Source: Anaerolineae bacterium (lineage in GTDB: Bacteria; Pseudomonadota; Alphaproteobacteria; DSM-16000; Inquilinaceae). From it: DNA of 38,193 nt. The notes beneath the pieces were generated by a model. It did no database searches, was not told where the DNA came from, and saw only the letters and a program-made list of their open reading frames with translations. The stretch lies in assembly GCA_028285185.1 (NCBI GenBank), contig JANQQD010000306.1, forward strand, positions 1 to 38,193, read 5' to 3'. The position numbers and the translations under genes were made by a program. Shown here piece after piece: positions 16,889 to 24,300 of this stretch (position 1 is the first letter of the stretch; every line of letters starts with the position of its first letter).

Positions 16889-17368
16889 TTAGTCTTCGGG
16901 GCTGCTTGAGTCCGGGCTGCCGATCACGACATCCACCTCAATGATCCCCGCGGCCTCAAATTCAAGCGTCAGCGGAAAGATGTCCCCCTCCTCCAGCGCC
17001 GCATCAAGCCCCATGATGCAGATGTAAGGGCCATCTGGAGCCAACACGACGGTTCCCCCGGACGGCACCGCGATTCCATGTTCGACCGGAACGAGGCGAC
17101 GGCCGCTTCCATCGTCGGTGTCTCGCAGCAGCTCTGCAGAGTCTGCGGCTGTCGTTGCCGCCGACACCAGAACGTCCTCCACATCCCCGAGATTGGTCAT
17201 GGTGAAGAAGGCGAAGGCCGGCTGAGACGCATCCGGCGGCGGCGAAACGCTCCACGGCCGCTCGATGATCATATGACCCAGTTGATACTCGACCGCGCCA
17301 GCCGGCAGCACTGGCCCCGCCAATGCCGCAAGCGCGGCCAGTCCGGCCCGAGCGAATTGCTTCACCAC
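16889..17368 (-). CDS. PCu(A)C-like periplasmic protein lacking the usual copper ligands
   Basis: This 159-residue protein has a signal peptide (hydrophobic at about 8-22, cleavage near AGA-V) and the cupredoxin-like layout of the PCuAC family: ERPWSVSPPP, AFFTMTNLGD, VPSGGTVVLAPDG, MGLDAALEEGDIFPLTLEFEAAG. Family members deliver copper to cytochrome oxidase using a His/Met set (His and Met in the EIH...M region and HxM before MGL). Here the matching positions read AELL, GRRLVPV and YICIMGL, so those His and Met ligands appear replaced. The start is a GTG with GAGGGG six bases upstream. It follows htpG by 39 bases. It may be a scaffold, a binder of another metal, or a degenerate copy. Confidence 0.72.
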   Translation of the reverse strand: MVKQFARAGLAALAALAGPVLPAGAVEYQLGHMIIERPWSVSPPPDASQPAFAFFTMTNLGDVEDVLVSAATTAADSAELLRDTDDGSGRRLVPVEHGIAVPSGGTVVLAPDGPYICIMGLDAALEEGDIFPLTLEFEAAGIIEVDVVIGSPDSSSPED

Positions 17369-17407
17369 GATATGCCCCTCAATCGACGTGTGTCGCTTCA
17401 GTACCGC

Positions 17408-19291
17408 TTACGCCGCCAGCGTCAGCCCGCGCTGCAGGGCCGCATTCAGGCGGCGGGAAAAGGCGGCAGGGTCGGGCACCGGGTCGCCTTCGACGATACG
17501 CGCCTGGTCGAGCAACAGGAATGCGAGCTCCCGCACCTGATCCTTGTCGTCGTCCGAGCCGGCAGCCATCGCCGACAGCGTCGCGATCAGTGGATGGCGC
17601 GGGTTGACCTCGAGGACTCGCTTGCTGGCTTCGCCGCGCAGCTGTCCGTGCTGCTTCAGCAGCCGTTCCAGATGCATGTCCATATCGTGTTCGTCGGCCA
17701 CCAGGCAGACCGGGCTGTCGGTCAACAGCTCGGACGTGCGCACATCCTTCACTTCCTGGTCCAGCGACAGCTTGAAGGCGGCGATCAGCTGGTCGATGTT
17801 GGCGGCCTCGGGTGGCTCTTCCGGCTTGTCTTCGCTGTCCTTTTCCTGCGCCTTGACCTTTGAAAGGTCGGTGCCGGCCCGCGTGACGGAGCGGAGGGGC
17901 TTTTCCTGCACCTCGCCGACCGCGGGCACCCAGAACTCGTCCACCGGATCGGTCAGCAGCAGCACCTCGACACCGCGGGCGCGGAACCCTTCCAGCTGCG
18001 GCGACTTCTTCAGGGCTTCGACGTCCTCGCCGGTGATGTAGTAGATCGCCTCCTGCCCCTCTTTCATGCGGCCGACATAGTCGTCCAGCGTCACCCACCC
18101 ATCGAACTCGGTGGACTGGAACCTGAGCAGCGCCAGCAAGGCCTCGCGCTGATCGGCATCCTCATAGACGCCTTCCTTCAAAAGCGGCCCAAAGCTGTCC
18201 CAGAAGCCTTCATAGGATGCGGGATCTTCTTTCGCCTTGGCCGTGATTTCCGACAGCACGCGCTTGGTGACGGCCTGGCGGATCTTCGCCAGCACGGGAT
18301 TGCGCTGCAGCATCTCGCGGCTGATATTCAGCGGCAGATCTTCACTGTCGACGATGCCGCGCAGGAAGCGCAGATAGGGCGGCACCAGCCCCTGCGCCTC
18401 GTCCGTCACGAAGACGCGACGGACATAGAGCTTCACGTGATGCTTTCGCTCGGGCTGGAACAGATCGAAGGGCTGGGTGGACGGCACAAAGACGAGAACG
18501 GAATACTCCAGCACGCCTTCGACCTTGTAGTGGATGGTCAGCCACGGATCGTCGAAGGCGTGGCCGACATGGTGGTAGAACTCCTTGTAGTCTTCTTCGC
18601 TGATATCGGACTTCGACCGGACCCAGAGCGCCGAGGCGCGGTTCAACGTCTCCTCTTCGCCCTTGTCGTCGGCCATCACGATGGGCAGGGCGATGTGGTC
18701 GGAATAGGTCTTGACGATGTGCCGGATGCGGTGCGGCTGCAGGAACTCGTCCTTGCCCTCGGCCAGATGCAGTTTGACCGTAGTGCCGCGCGGAACGTCC
18801 TCGGCCTCGCCGATGGTGAAGCTGCCTTTGCCGTCGGAAATCCAGCGCCACCCCTGCGGCTCGCCGGCCTTGCGGCTCAGCACCTCGACCTGATCGGCCA
18901 CGACGAAGGCCGAATAGAAGCCGACGCCGAACTGCCCGATCAGCGCCAGATCTTTCTTGGCATCGCCGGTCAGGCCCTCCATTGCCGCCAAGGTGCCTGA
19001 ACGCGCGATCGTGCCCAGGTTGTCCACCATGTCCTGGCGGTTCATGCCGATGCCGTTGTCGCTGATGCTCAGGCTGCGGGCGTCTTTGTCCACGGCCAGG
19101 ATGATCCTGTACGGATCGTCACCGGCCAACTCGCTTTGCGTCAGCGCCTCATATCGCAAGCGGTCGCAGGCATCCGATGCGTTGGATATCAGCTCGCGGA
19201 GGAAGACCTCCTCGTGGCTGTAAAGGGACTTGGCGACAATCTCTAAGAGCCGGCTGACTTCAGCCTGGAACGAAAGCTTTTCCTCGGTCAT
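17408..19291 (-). CDS. htpG: Molecular chaperone HtpG (bacterial Hsp90)
   Basis: This 627-residue ATP-dependent chaperone is close in length to the E. coli protein (624). The N-terminal ATPase (GHKL) domain shows FLRELISNASDACDRLRY, SISDNGIGM and GTIARSGT, then GQFGVGFYSAFVVAD, the nucleotide-binding lid region. The middle domain contains LPLNISREMLQRNPVLAKI, with the Arg that reaches into the ATP site, and the C-terminal dimerisation domain follows. The frame opens with a GTG one codon upstream, but ATG at 19291 is the usual start. A possible heat-shock sigma-32 promoter precedes it. The gene lies between the tandem secreted paralogues and the metal-handling cluster, all on the minus strand. 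Confidence 0.97.
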   Translation of the reverse strand: MTEEKLSFQAEVSRLLEIVAKSLYSHEEVFLRELISNASDACDRLRYEALTQSELAGDDPYRIILAVDKDARSLSISDNGIGMNRQDMVDNLGTIARSGTLAAMEGLTGDAKKDLALIGQFGVGFYSAFVVADQVEVLSRKAGEPQGWRWISDGKGSFTIGEAEDVPRGTTVKLHLAEGKDEFLQPHRIRHIVKTYSDHIALPIVMADDKGEEETLNRASALWVRSKSDISEEDYKEFYHHVGHAFDDPWLTIHYKVEGVLEYSVLVFVPSTQPFDLFQPERKHHVKLYVRRVFVTDEAQGLVPPYLRFLRGIVDSEDLPLNISREMLQRNPVLAKIRQAVTKRVLSEITAKAKEDPASYEGFWDSFGPLLKEGVYEDADQREALLALLRFQSTEFDGWVTLDDYVGRMKEGQEAIYYITGEDVEALKKSPQLEGFRARGVEVLLLTDPVDEFWVPAVGEVQEKPLRSVTRAGTDLSKVKAQEKDSEDKPEEPPEAANIDQLIAAFKLSLDQEVKDVRTSELLTDSPVCLVADEHDMDMHLERLLKQHGQLRGEASKRVLEVNPRHPLIATLSAMAAGSDDDKDQVRELAFLLLDQARIVEGDPVPDPAAFSRRLNAALQRGLTLAA

Positions 19292-19334
19292 CACCCGTCA
19301 ATCGCGGTTGTTGGTTCGTGCTGGATGGTCGCTG

Positions 19335-19363
19335 ATATGTGCAAGTCAGCGCCCGCACGCAAG
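19335..19363 (-). promoter_or_regulatory. Possible sigma-32 type promoter for htpG
   Basis: On the minus strand, CTTG (19360-19363) is followed after 18 bases by CACATAT (19335-19341). This resembles the alphaproteobacterial heat-shock pattern CTTG-N17/18-CYTATNT with two mismatches in the -10. It would put the transcript start about 35-40 bases before the htpG ATG. It is plausible from the gene's identity, but weak as a sequence match. Confidence 0.3.
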
Positions 19364-19412
19364 CCCGTTGGTGCAACCGCGATGTCTCTTTGGCCGGCCG
19401 CCCTTGGCCAGC

Positions 19413-20873
19413 CTACGGGAAGACTGCCTGCAGATCCTCCCCGTTGACCAACGCCTCTCCCGCTGACGTCAGCGAGATGTCGAACGTCAGAATCGGATTG
19501 CCGTCGGCGTCGACTTCCGGCCGGCCGATCGCTGTGATCACCTCCAGCATCAGGGCCGGCTCGTCGCCGAAGACGGCAAGCGCCTGGCGCAGATGGTCCG
19601 TCCGACCGAGCGTCACCGATGCTTGCGCCGTCACGCCGAACGGGGAGTCGGCCGATACTGCAAGCGTGCCATCCGCCGCAATCGAATAGGCGGGTGCCTC
19701 TATCCTCAGTTCGCGCACCTGGACCTCGCTTCCGACATCGCCCATGGCCGTCGCGATGGTGAGGCCGGCATCGGAAAACGCCTGATCTTCGCCGACGGTC
19801 GGGATCCCATCGATCGCAAATGCCAGCGCATCGAGGATTGCGGACCTTGGCACCTGTTCGAAGGCGACACCCATGGCAAATTCGCTTGGAATCAGGTCCG
19901 CCCCTAGAGGCGGCAAGGGTTCAACGCCGGCAAGACTGAACGCACCGCTACACTCCAGCGCCGAAAGCTCCCCGGCGAACCCACTCATCTGGCAGGCGCC
20001 GTCCGCTTCTTCGAAGGTCACTCCGAAGCCCAGCATGGCGTATCTGAGATTGACGTACTCAAAGCCCATCGTGGCCGTATCGAACAGCGATGGTTCGGCC
20101 AGCATGTCGCGGAAAGCGGCCGCGATCGCCTCCTCATCAGGTTCCACCTGGGGTGGATCAGGGATCAGATTGGCCAGAATGCGCATCAGCCTCGCGCCGG
20201 ATTCGATGTTGAGGTCACCCACAGCCCAATCCGTTGCAATGCGGTCGGCCGTCACGCTCAGCCCAAACTGGCTATCAAGGGACTCGTAGCCTTCGTAGAG
20301 GAACTCCCCTTGAATGTCGGCCATACCGGGCCCTGTGCGGGTGTGCTCGCCGCCCATGGTGAAGAGGGCGACGGTGCTACGGTTGTCCAGTTCGTCGAAT
20401 GTCTGGACCATGTCCTCAAGATGACTCTGGTGGGCCAGCATCCACCCCGTTTCGAAGTCGACGAGCGCCGTCATCTCGCCGTCACCGAACGTCATGTCGC
20501 CTGACATGCCCACATCGGCTGCGTCGATGCCCATCACCTCAGGAATGGACATTGTGATGAGGTACTGTCCGGGCTCCGCAGGCTCCATGCGCCAGTCGCT
20601 TGGCCCGAAGCGCATGCTCATGACCTTCGCGACGGTCAACTCATAGGCCGGGATCGCCGCCAGGTAGTGATCGCCTTGGGCTGCGACGGAGATATCCCCC
20701 TCGAAGACCATGTCGACGAGGCCTGCCATCGGCCTGATCCACTCCGTCAAGAGGTGTTTCAGGTCGTTCTCCAGCTGAGCGGCCGTCTCGTCCGTGGCTT
20801 GGGCCGCGGCACCGATAGGCAAAGCGAGGCACGCCGCGAGAGCGACGCCGGCCGGGATTGCTGTGTGTCGCAT
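19413..20873 (-). CDS. Secreted protein of unknown function, paralogue A of a tandem triplet
   Basis: This 486-residue protein has a signal peptide (hydrophobic at about 8-22, cleavage after GAAA at about 24) and no further transmembrane helix. It aligns by eye with its two upstream neighbours: an N-terminal block (LENDLKHLLTEW, then VFEGDISV, then GDHYLAAIPA), a block of the form VREL(R)IEAPAYSI followed by SPFGVTAQASVTLG about 90 residues from the end, and a terminal block ending in LVNGEDLQ. It is the most divergent of the three, with a short C-terminus and two cysteines (CQMSGF and LECSG, about 17 apart) that could form a disulphide. GGAGGG precedes the ATG. I do not recognise a characterised family; the overall style recalls DUF2125 proteins, which I could not confirm. 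Confidence 0.75.
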   Translation of the reverse strand: MRHTAIPAGVALAACLALPIGAAAQATDETAAQLENDLKHLLTEWIRPMAGLVDMVFEGDISVAAQGDHYLAAIPAYELTVAKVMSMRFGPSDWRMEPAEPGQYLITMSIPEVMGIDAADVGMSGDMTFGDGEMTALVDFETGWMLAHQSHLEDMVQTFDELDNRSTVALFTMGGEHTRTGPGMADIQGEFLYEGYESLDSQFGLSVTADRIATDWAVGDLNIESGARLMRILANLIPDPPQVEPDEEAIAAAFRDMLAEPSLFDTATMGFEYVNLRYAMLGFGVTFEEADGACQMSGFAGELSALECSGAFSLAGVEPLPPLGADLIPSEFAMGVAFEQVPRSAILDALAFAIDGIPTVGEDQAFSDAGLTIATAMGDVGSEVQVRELRIEAPAYSIAADGTLAVSADSPFGVTAQASVTLGRTDHLRQALAVFGDEPALMLEVITAIGRPEVDADGNPILTFDISLTSAGEALVNGEDLQAVFP

Positions 20874-20927
20874 CAGAGATACCCTCCGCTGCAGCCAGGG
20901 GAAATGTGCGGTAATTCGTGACGCACG

Positions 20928-22484
20928 CTACCGAAGCAGCTCTTGGACGAGGGGTGCCATGTCAGCACCATTCAGCAGCACGGTCCCATCGGGCGTCACC
21001 TCCGCCTCGTAGCGTCTTATCGTTTGGCCTTCGTCGCTGGCGTCACGCTGGCCCATGGCCTGGAAGAGGGCCATCGCCGCCGCCCCCTCATCGTCGATAT
21101 CCAGCGATTGCAGCTCTGCCACCACGCGATCGAGCCCGGTGATCCGCATTGTGCCGTTTGCGGTGAGACCGAACAGGGAGAGCCGCGACGCGGTTGCGAC
21201 AGCATCGATCTCGACCGTATAGGCGGGCGCCGTGACGCGCGCCTCTCGAGTCCCGAGTGCGCTGCCGGCGGCCACCATCGCCTCGTGGATCGCCCCGACC
21301 ATCAACGGACCCAATTCGTCCTCGTCCATATCCGGCGCCCATTGCAGCGCCTGCCTCATGCGGTCCAGGAGGGCCGAGATAGGCAGTTGCGTTGCCTCCA
21401 AGTCGACAATGATCTCGTTGGGCATCAACTGCGGCAGCGGCGGCAGCGGCACGACTTCAAATCCCCGCCCCTCGTACCGGACCGCCAGATCAAGTAATTC
21501 ATCGGCAAAGCCGGACAGGGCAGCGGAGAGGACACTGCTCTCAATATGCACCCCTTCGCCTTCGAAATCCGTGTCCAGCGCATCGAGCGCGACGTCAACC
21601 GAGAGGCCGCCGATCAGTGCCGGAGTGTCGGCAAGCAATCGGCCCAGCGCCCGCACCATCGCGCGCTCTCCGTACCGCCCCCGGATGCCCTGCCCGCTGT
21701 CGGTGATCGCCTGTGCGCGATCGATGAACTGGATCAAGTCCGCCAGACGAAGGTCAGCGAAGGCCAGCTCCATAACCAAGGAACCGAGCGAAAGGGTGTC
21801 ACCGCCGACAGGATCGTCGAAGCCGAGGCCCTGAAGCCCGAGCCCATATCGAGCCTGGTACGTGCCAGGCTCGGTCTCGTCGGACGACACAACGACCGTC
21901 AGCGAATCGAGGCTCAGCTGGCCGTCGCCCGCACCGGGCGGTGACAGCAGGATGTCGTTCAGCGAAACGTCCAGATCGAGGAAAAGGCCGAGATCGGCCG
22001 AGAACTCTCCATTGGCGGATTGCGAGCCGATCGCCAACGACATTGTCCAATCGGACTGGCTGCGGCTGAACCGGTAGTGATCCGGCACGGTCAGCGAGAC
22101 GCCAAAGCGACCCTCTCCATGATCGACGATCTCGCCGGCCGTCTCGCCAAACTGAAGTTGTGCGCCGTTGGCGAGCGGCACGACCGCGGCCGGGACTGTC
22201 AGCAAGTAACGATCCGCTTCCGCAGTCACGGCAACGGCGCCGTCAAACTCCACGTCCAGATCCAGCTGGTCGTCCGAAAGACGGGTCTCGATCCAAGCGA
22301 CGATCTGGCCTTCGAGCCGTTCGGCCATCTCCGGCGTCGCCGGCACTGCTGTCGGCAGCCCTGGCTGGGCTTGTCCTGGTGCGGCTCCTTCGGTCTCCGT
22401 CGTCGCTTCCTGCGCTGCTGCGATCGGCGCCAGCCCCACATGGCCGACGGTCGCCAGCGCAATCATCCATCCCGATCGACGCAT
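20928..22484 (-). CDS. Secreted protein of unknown function, paralogue B of a tandem triplet
   Basis: I start this 518-residue protein at the ATG at 22484, which gives a clean signal peptide (MRRSGW, hydrophobic at about 7-22, cleavage after IAAA); the frame is open 20 codons further upstream without a signal-like sequence. A Thr/Glu/Pro/Gln-rich linker follows, then the shared N-terminal block (RLEGQIVAWIE, VEFDGAVAV, DRYLLTVPA) and later TAPAYTVEID with LFGLTANGTMRITG, and the terminal NGADMAPLVQ. The body is rich in acidic residues and strand-forming DLDV or ESSV patterns. It is the longest of the three. It starts 202 bases after paralogue C, with a terminator between them, and ends 54 bases before paralogue A. 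Its function is unknown. Confidence 0.75.
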   Translation of the reverse strand: MRRSGWMIALATVGHVGLAPIAAAQEATTETEGAAPGQAQPGLPTAVPATPEMAERLEGQIVAWIETRLSDDQLDLDVEFDGAVAVTAEADRYLLTVPAAVVPLANGAQLQFGETAGEIVDHGEGRFGVSLTVPDHYRFSRSQSDWTMSLAIGSQSANGEFSADLGLFLDLDVSLNDILLSPPGAGDGQLSLDSLTVVVSSDETEPGTYQARYGLGLQGLGFDDPVGGDTLSLGSLVMELAFADLRLADLIQFIDRAQAITDSGQGIRGRYGERAMVRALGRLLADTPALIGGLSVDVALDALDTDFEGEGVHIESSVLSAALSGFADELLDLAVRYEGRGFEVVPLPPLPQLMPNEIIVDLEATQLPISALLDRMRQALQWAPDMDEDELGPLMVGAIHEAMVAAGSALGTREARVTAPAYTVEIDAVATASRLSLFGLTANGTMRITGLDRVVAELQSLDIDDEGAAAMALFQAMGQRDASDEGQTIRRYEAEVTPDGTVLLNGADMAPLVQELLR

Positions 22485-22620
22485 GTTCGCCCCCCACGGC
22501 GTCGGGGCCAGAGCGACCCTCTTGCTCGGACTGCCGCCGAACACGCCTGAGCCGCAGATCTAGAGAGAGAATGCGGCGAGATGCTGGCGATTCGCCGGCA
22601 AACCGCCACAAGACTGGAAG

Positions 22621-22659
22621 ACAAGAAAATGCCGGCGCGCCCAATGGACTGCGCCGGCA
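22621..22659 (-). terminator. Rho-independent terminator after paralogue C
   Basis: TGCCGGCGC (22630-22638) and GCGCCGGCA (22651-22659) form a perfect nine-base-pair stem with a 12-base loop. Read on the minus strand, the stem is followed at once by TTTTCTTGTCTT, a T-rich tail. It lies 27 bases after the stop of paralogue C, so C ends its own transcript before paralogue B begins. This is the clearest terminator in the window. Confidence 0.8.
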
Positions 22660-22685
22660 CTCGAATGCGGCAGTCAGCCCGTGGC

Positions 22686-24164
22686 TTACTGCATCTGCTG
22701 AAGAAGCGGCGCCATGTCGGCGCCATTGAGCGTGACCGATCCGGCTTCCGTCACCTCGATATCGAATCGGCGGGCCGGGTTGCCCTGGGCATCGACATCT
22801 TCCTGACCCATGGCCTGGAACACGGCGATCATCTGCGCCGGTTCCTGCGTTTCCGGCGACGCCATCAGTTCCTGCTGCAGTTCGTCGAGATTGCCAACGA
22901 TGATCGTCGCCTGGGCGATCGCCCCGAACGGCGACGACTGTGATGGGCTGGCCGAACCCTCCACCGAGAGCGTGTAGGTCGGCGCGATGATGTCGAACTC
23001 CCGCACCTGGACCTCGCTGCCCATGCTCATCATCGCCTCTTGCAAGGCGAAGCCCGCCATCATCATCGCCCCTTCGGGGCCCATTTGCGGCATGTTCTGG
23101 ATCGCCTGGCTCAGGGCCTCGATGATCGCGTCGTTGGGGATCTGCGCCAGCCCCAGCTCAACGGCCACCTCGGTCGGAATGTACTGCGAGAAGGGCGGCG
23201 GGGGCGAAATGTCGACCGTGTTTGCCTGGAAGAAGATCGCGAGTTCCGAAGCATCGCCGGACATGCCGAAGAGATCAGCCCCCAGGCTCGCTTCGCCCAG
23301 CACGACAGCTTCGCCCTCGATGTCCGCGTCAAGGCCCGCGATGAAGTATTCCAGGCTGAAGCTGTCGAGAAGCGCCGGCGTGCCGCTGATCAGCGTCTGC
23401 ATCCGCTGCATCAGCTCGGCCTCGCCGCCGGGCTGCATGGTCTCGCCCGCCTCGATGATCGCCGTCAGCTCTTCAAAAAACGCCATGTAGGCCGGCAGGT
23501 TCAGCTGGTCCATGCTGCCTGCCACGCCGAACGACTCCAGCGTGAAAGTGTCGCCGCTGCGGTTGTCGAGGAAGTTCAGGCCTTCGAAGCTCAACTCGTA
23601 GGTACTGTCGAAGACGCCGGGGGCCGTCTCATCGCTCTCGCCGAACAGACGTAGCGCGCCCAGCGACAGTTCGCCCTCATCATCCGGCGGCAGCAGCACC
23701 ACGTCGTTCCATTCGATGTCCGCGTCGAGGAACGTCTGGAACTCCGGCGCCAACAAGCCAGTGTTCCGCTGCGAGCCGACGGTGATGACCACAGTGTCGC
23801 TGCCGTAGGGCTCAGTGAATTCGTAGCGGTCCGGCATTGTCCAGGTGGCGTTGTAGCGGCCCTCACCGGCCGGAACCAGCTCCACCGTAATCGTGTCGAC
23901 CACGAACTCCATCTCGTCCTCAAGAGAGATCGTGGCGGCCGGAACCGTCATCAAATACCGGTCTCCGTCCGGCAGCACGTCGACGCCGCCGTCGAAGACG
24001 ATGGAGACCTCCGCATCCGGCACCATCAGGTTCTCCGACAACCAGGCCTTGAACCCGGTCTCGATTTCCTGCGCTTCCTCCGGTGTCACCTGGGCAAGAC
24101 CCGACGCCGGCCATGCCACGCCGGCAGCAACCGCGGTGACGACGAACAGCCTGCATCCACGCAT
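22686..24164 (-). CDS. Secreted protein of unknown function, paralogue C of a tandem triplet
   Basis: This 492-residue protein has a signal peptide (MRGCRLFVVTAV..., cleavage after SGLA at about 24) and an optimal GGAGGTGA ribosome-binding site, suggesting strong translation. The shared blocks are EIETGFKAWLSENL, VFDGGVDV, GDRYLMTVPAATI; later an FDIIAPTYTLSVEG stretch with SPFGAIAQATIIVGN; and the terminal NGADMAPLLQQM. The protein is acidic, with no cysteines in the mature part and a Met-rich stretch near MGPEGAMMMAGFALQEAMMSM. It probably stays in the periplasm or is surface-associated. It has its own terminator and lies divergent from the helicase gene. No known fold is recognised. Confidence 0.78.
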   Translation of the reverse strand: MRGCRLFVVTAVAAGVAWPASGLAQVTPEEAQEIETGFKAWLSENLMVPDAEVSIVFDGGVDVLPDGDRYLMTVPAATISLEDEMEFVVDTITVELVPAGEGRYNATWTMPDRYEFTEPYGSDTVVITVGSQRNTGLLAPEFQTFLDADIEWNDVVLLPPDDEGELSLGALRLFGESDETAPGVFDSTYELSFEGLNFLDNRSGDTFTLESFGVAGSMDQLNLPAYMAFFEELTAIIEAGETMQPGGEAELMQRMQTLISGTPALLDSFSLEYFIAGLDADIEGEAVVLGEASLGADLFGMSGDASELAIFFQANTVDISPPPPFSQYIPTEVAVELGLAQIPNDAIIEALSQAIQNMPQMGPEGAMMMAGFALQEAMMSMGSEVQVREFDIIAPTYTLSVEGSASPSQSSPFGAIAQATIIVGNLDELQQELMASPETQEPAQMIAVFQAMGQEDVDAQGNPARRFDIEVTEAGSVTLNGADMAPLLQQMQ

Positions 24165-24300
24165 TGGATCACCTCCACTGTCGAATTATGGGCACGTCCA
24201 TGGACAAGAGCCGACAAGATCGCCCCGCCCGCTGACCGAAGCGCCGGCATCATGCCCTGAACCCTTGCATTGCGGCAAATAAAGCTTCACCACTGACCCC
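24165..24300. promoter_or_regulatory. Divergent region between paralogue C and the helicase
   Basis: This 136-base gap must hold both promoters. I see no clear sigma-70 pair. No Shine-Dalgarno sequence precedes the helicase ATG at 24301; the 30 bases before it are AAATAAAGC-like and then C-rich. Confidence 0.35.

Noticed and set aside
19295..19412. Inverted TGGCC...GGCCA near 19400 as a terminator for paralogue A
   Set aside because: The arms are only five bases and no T run follows.
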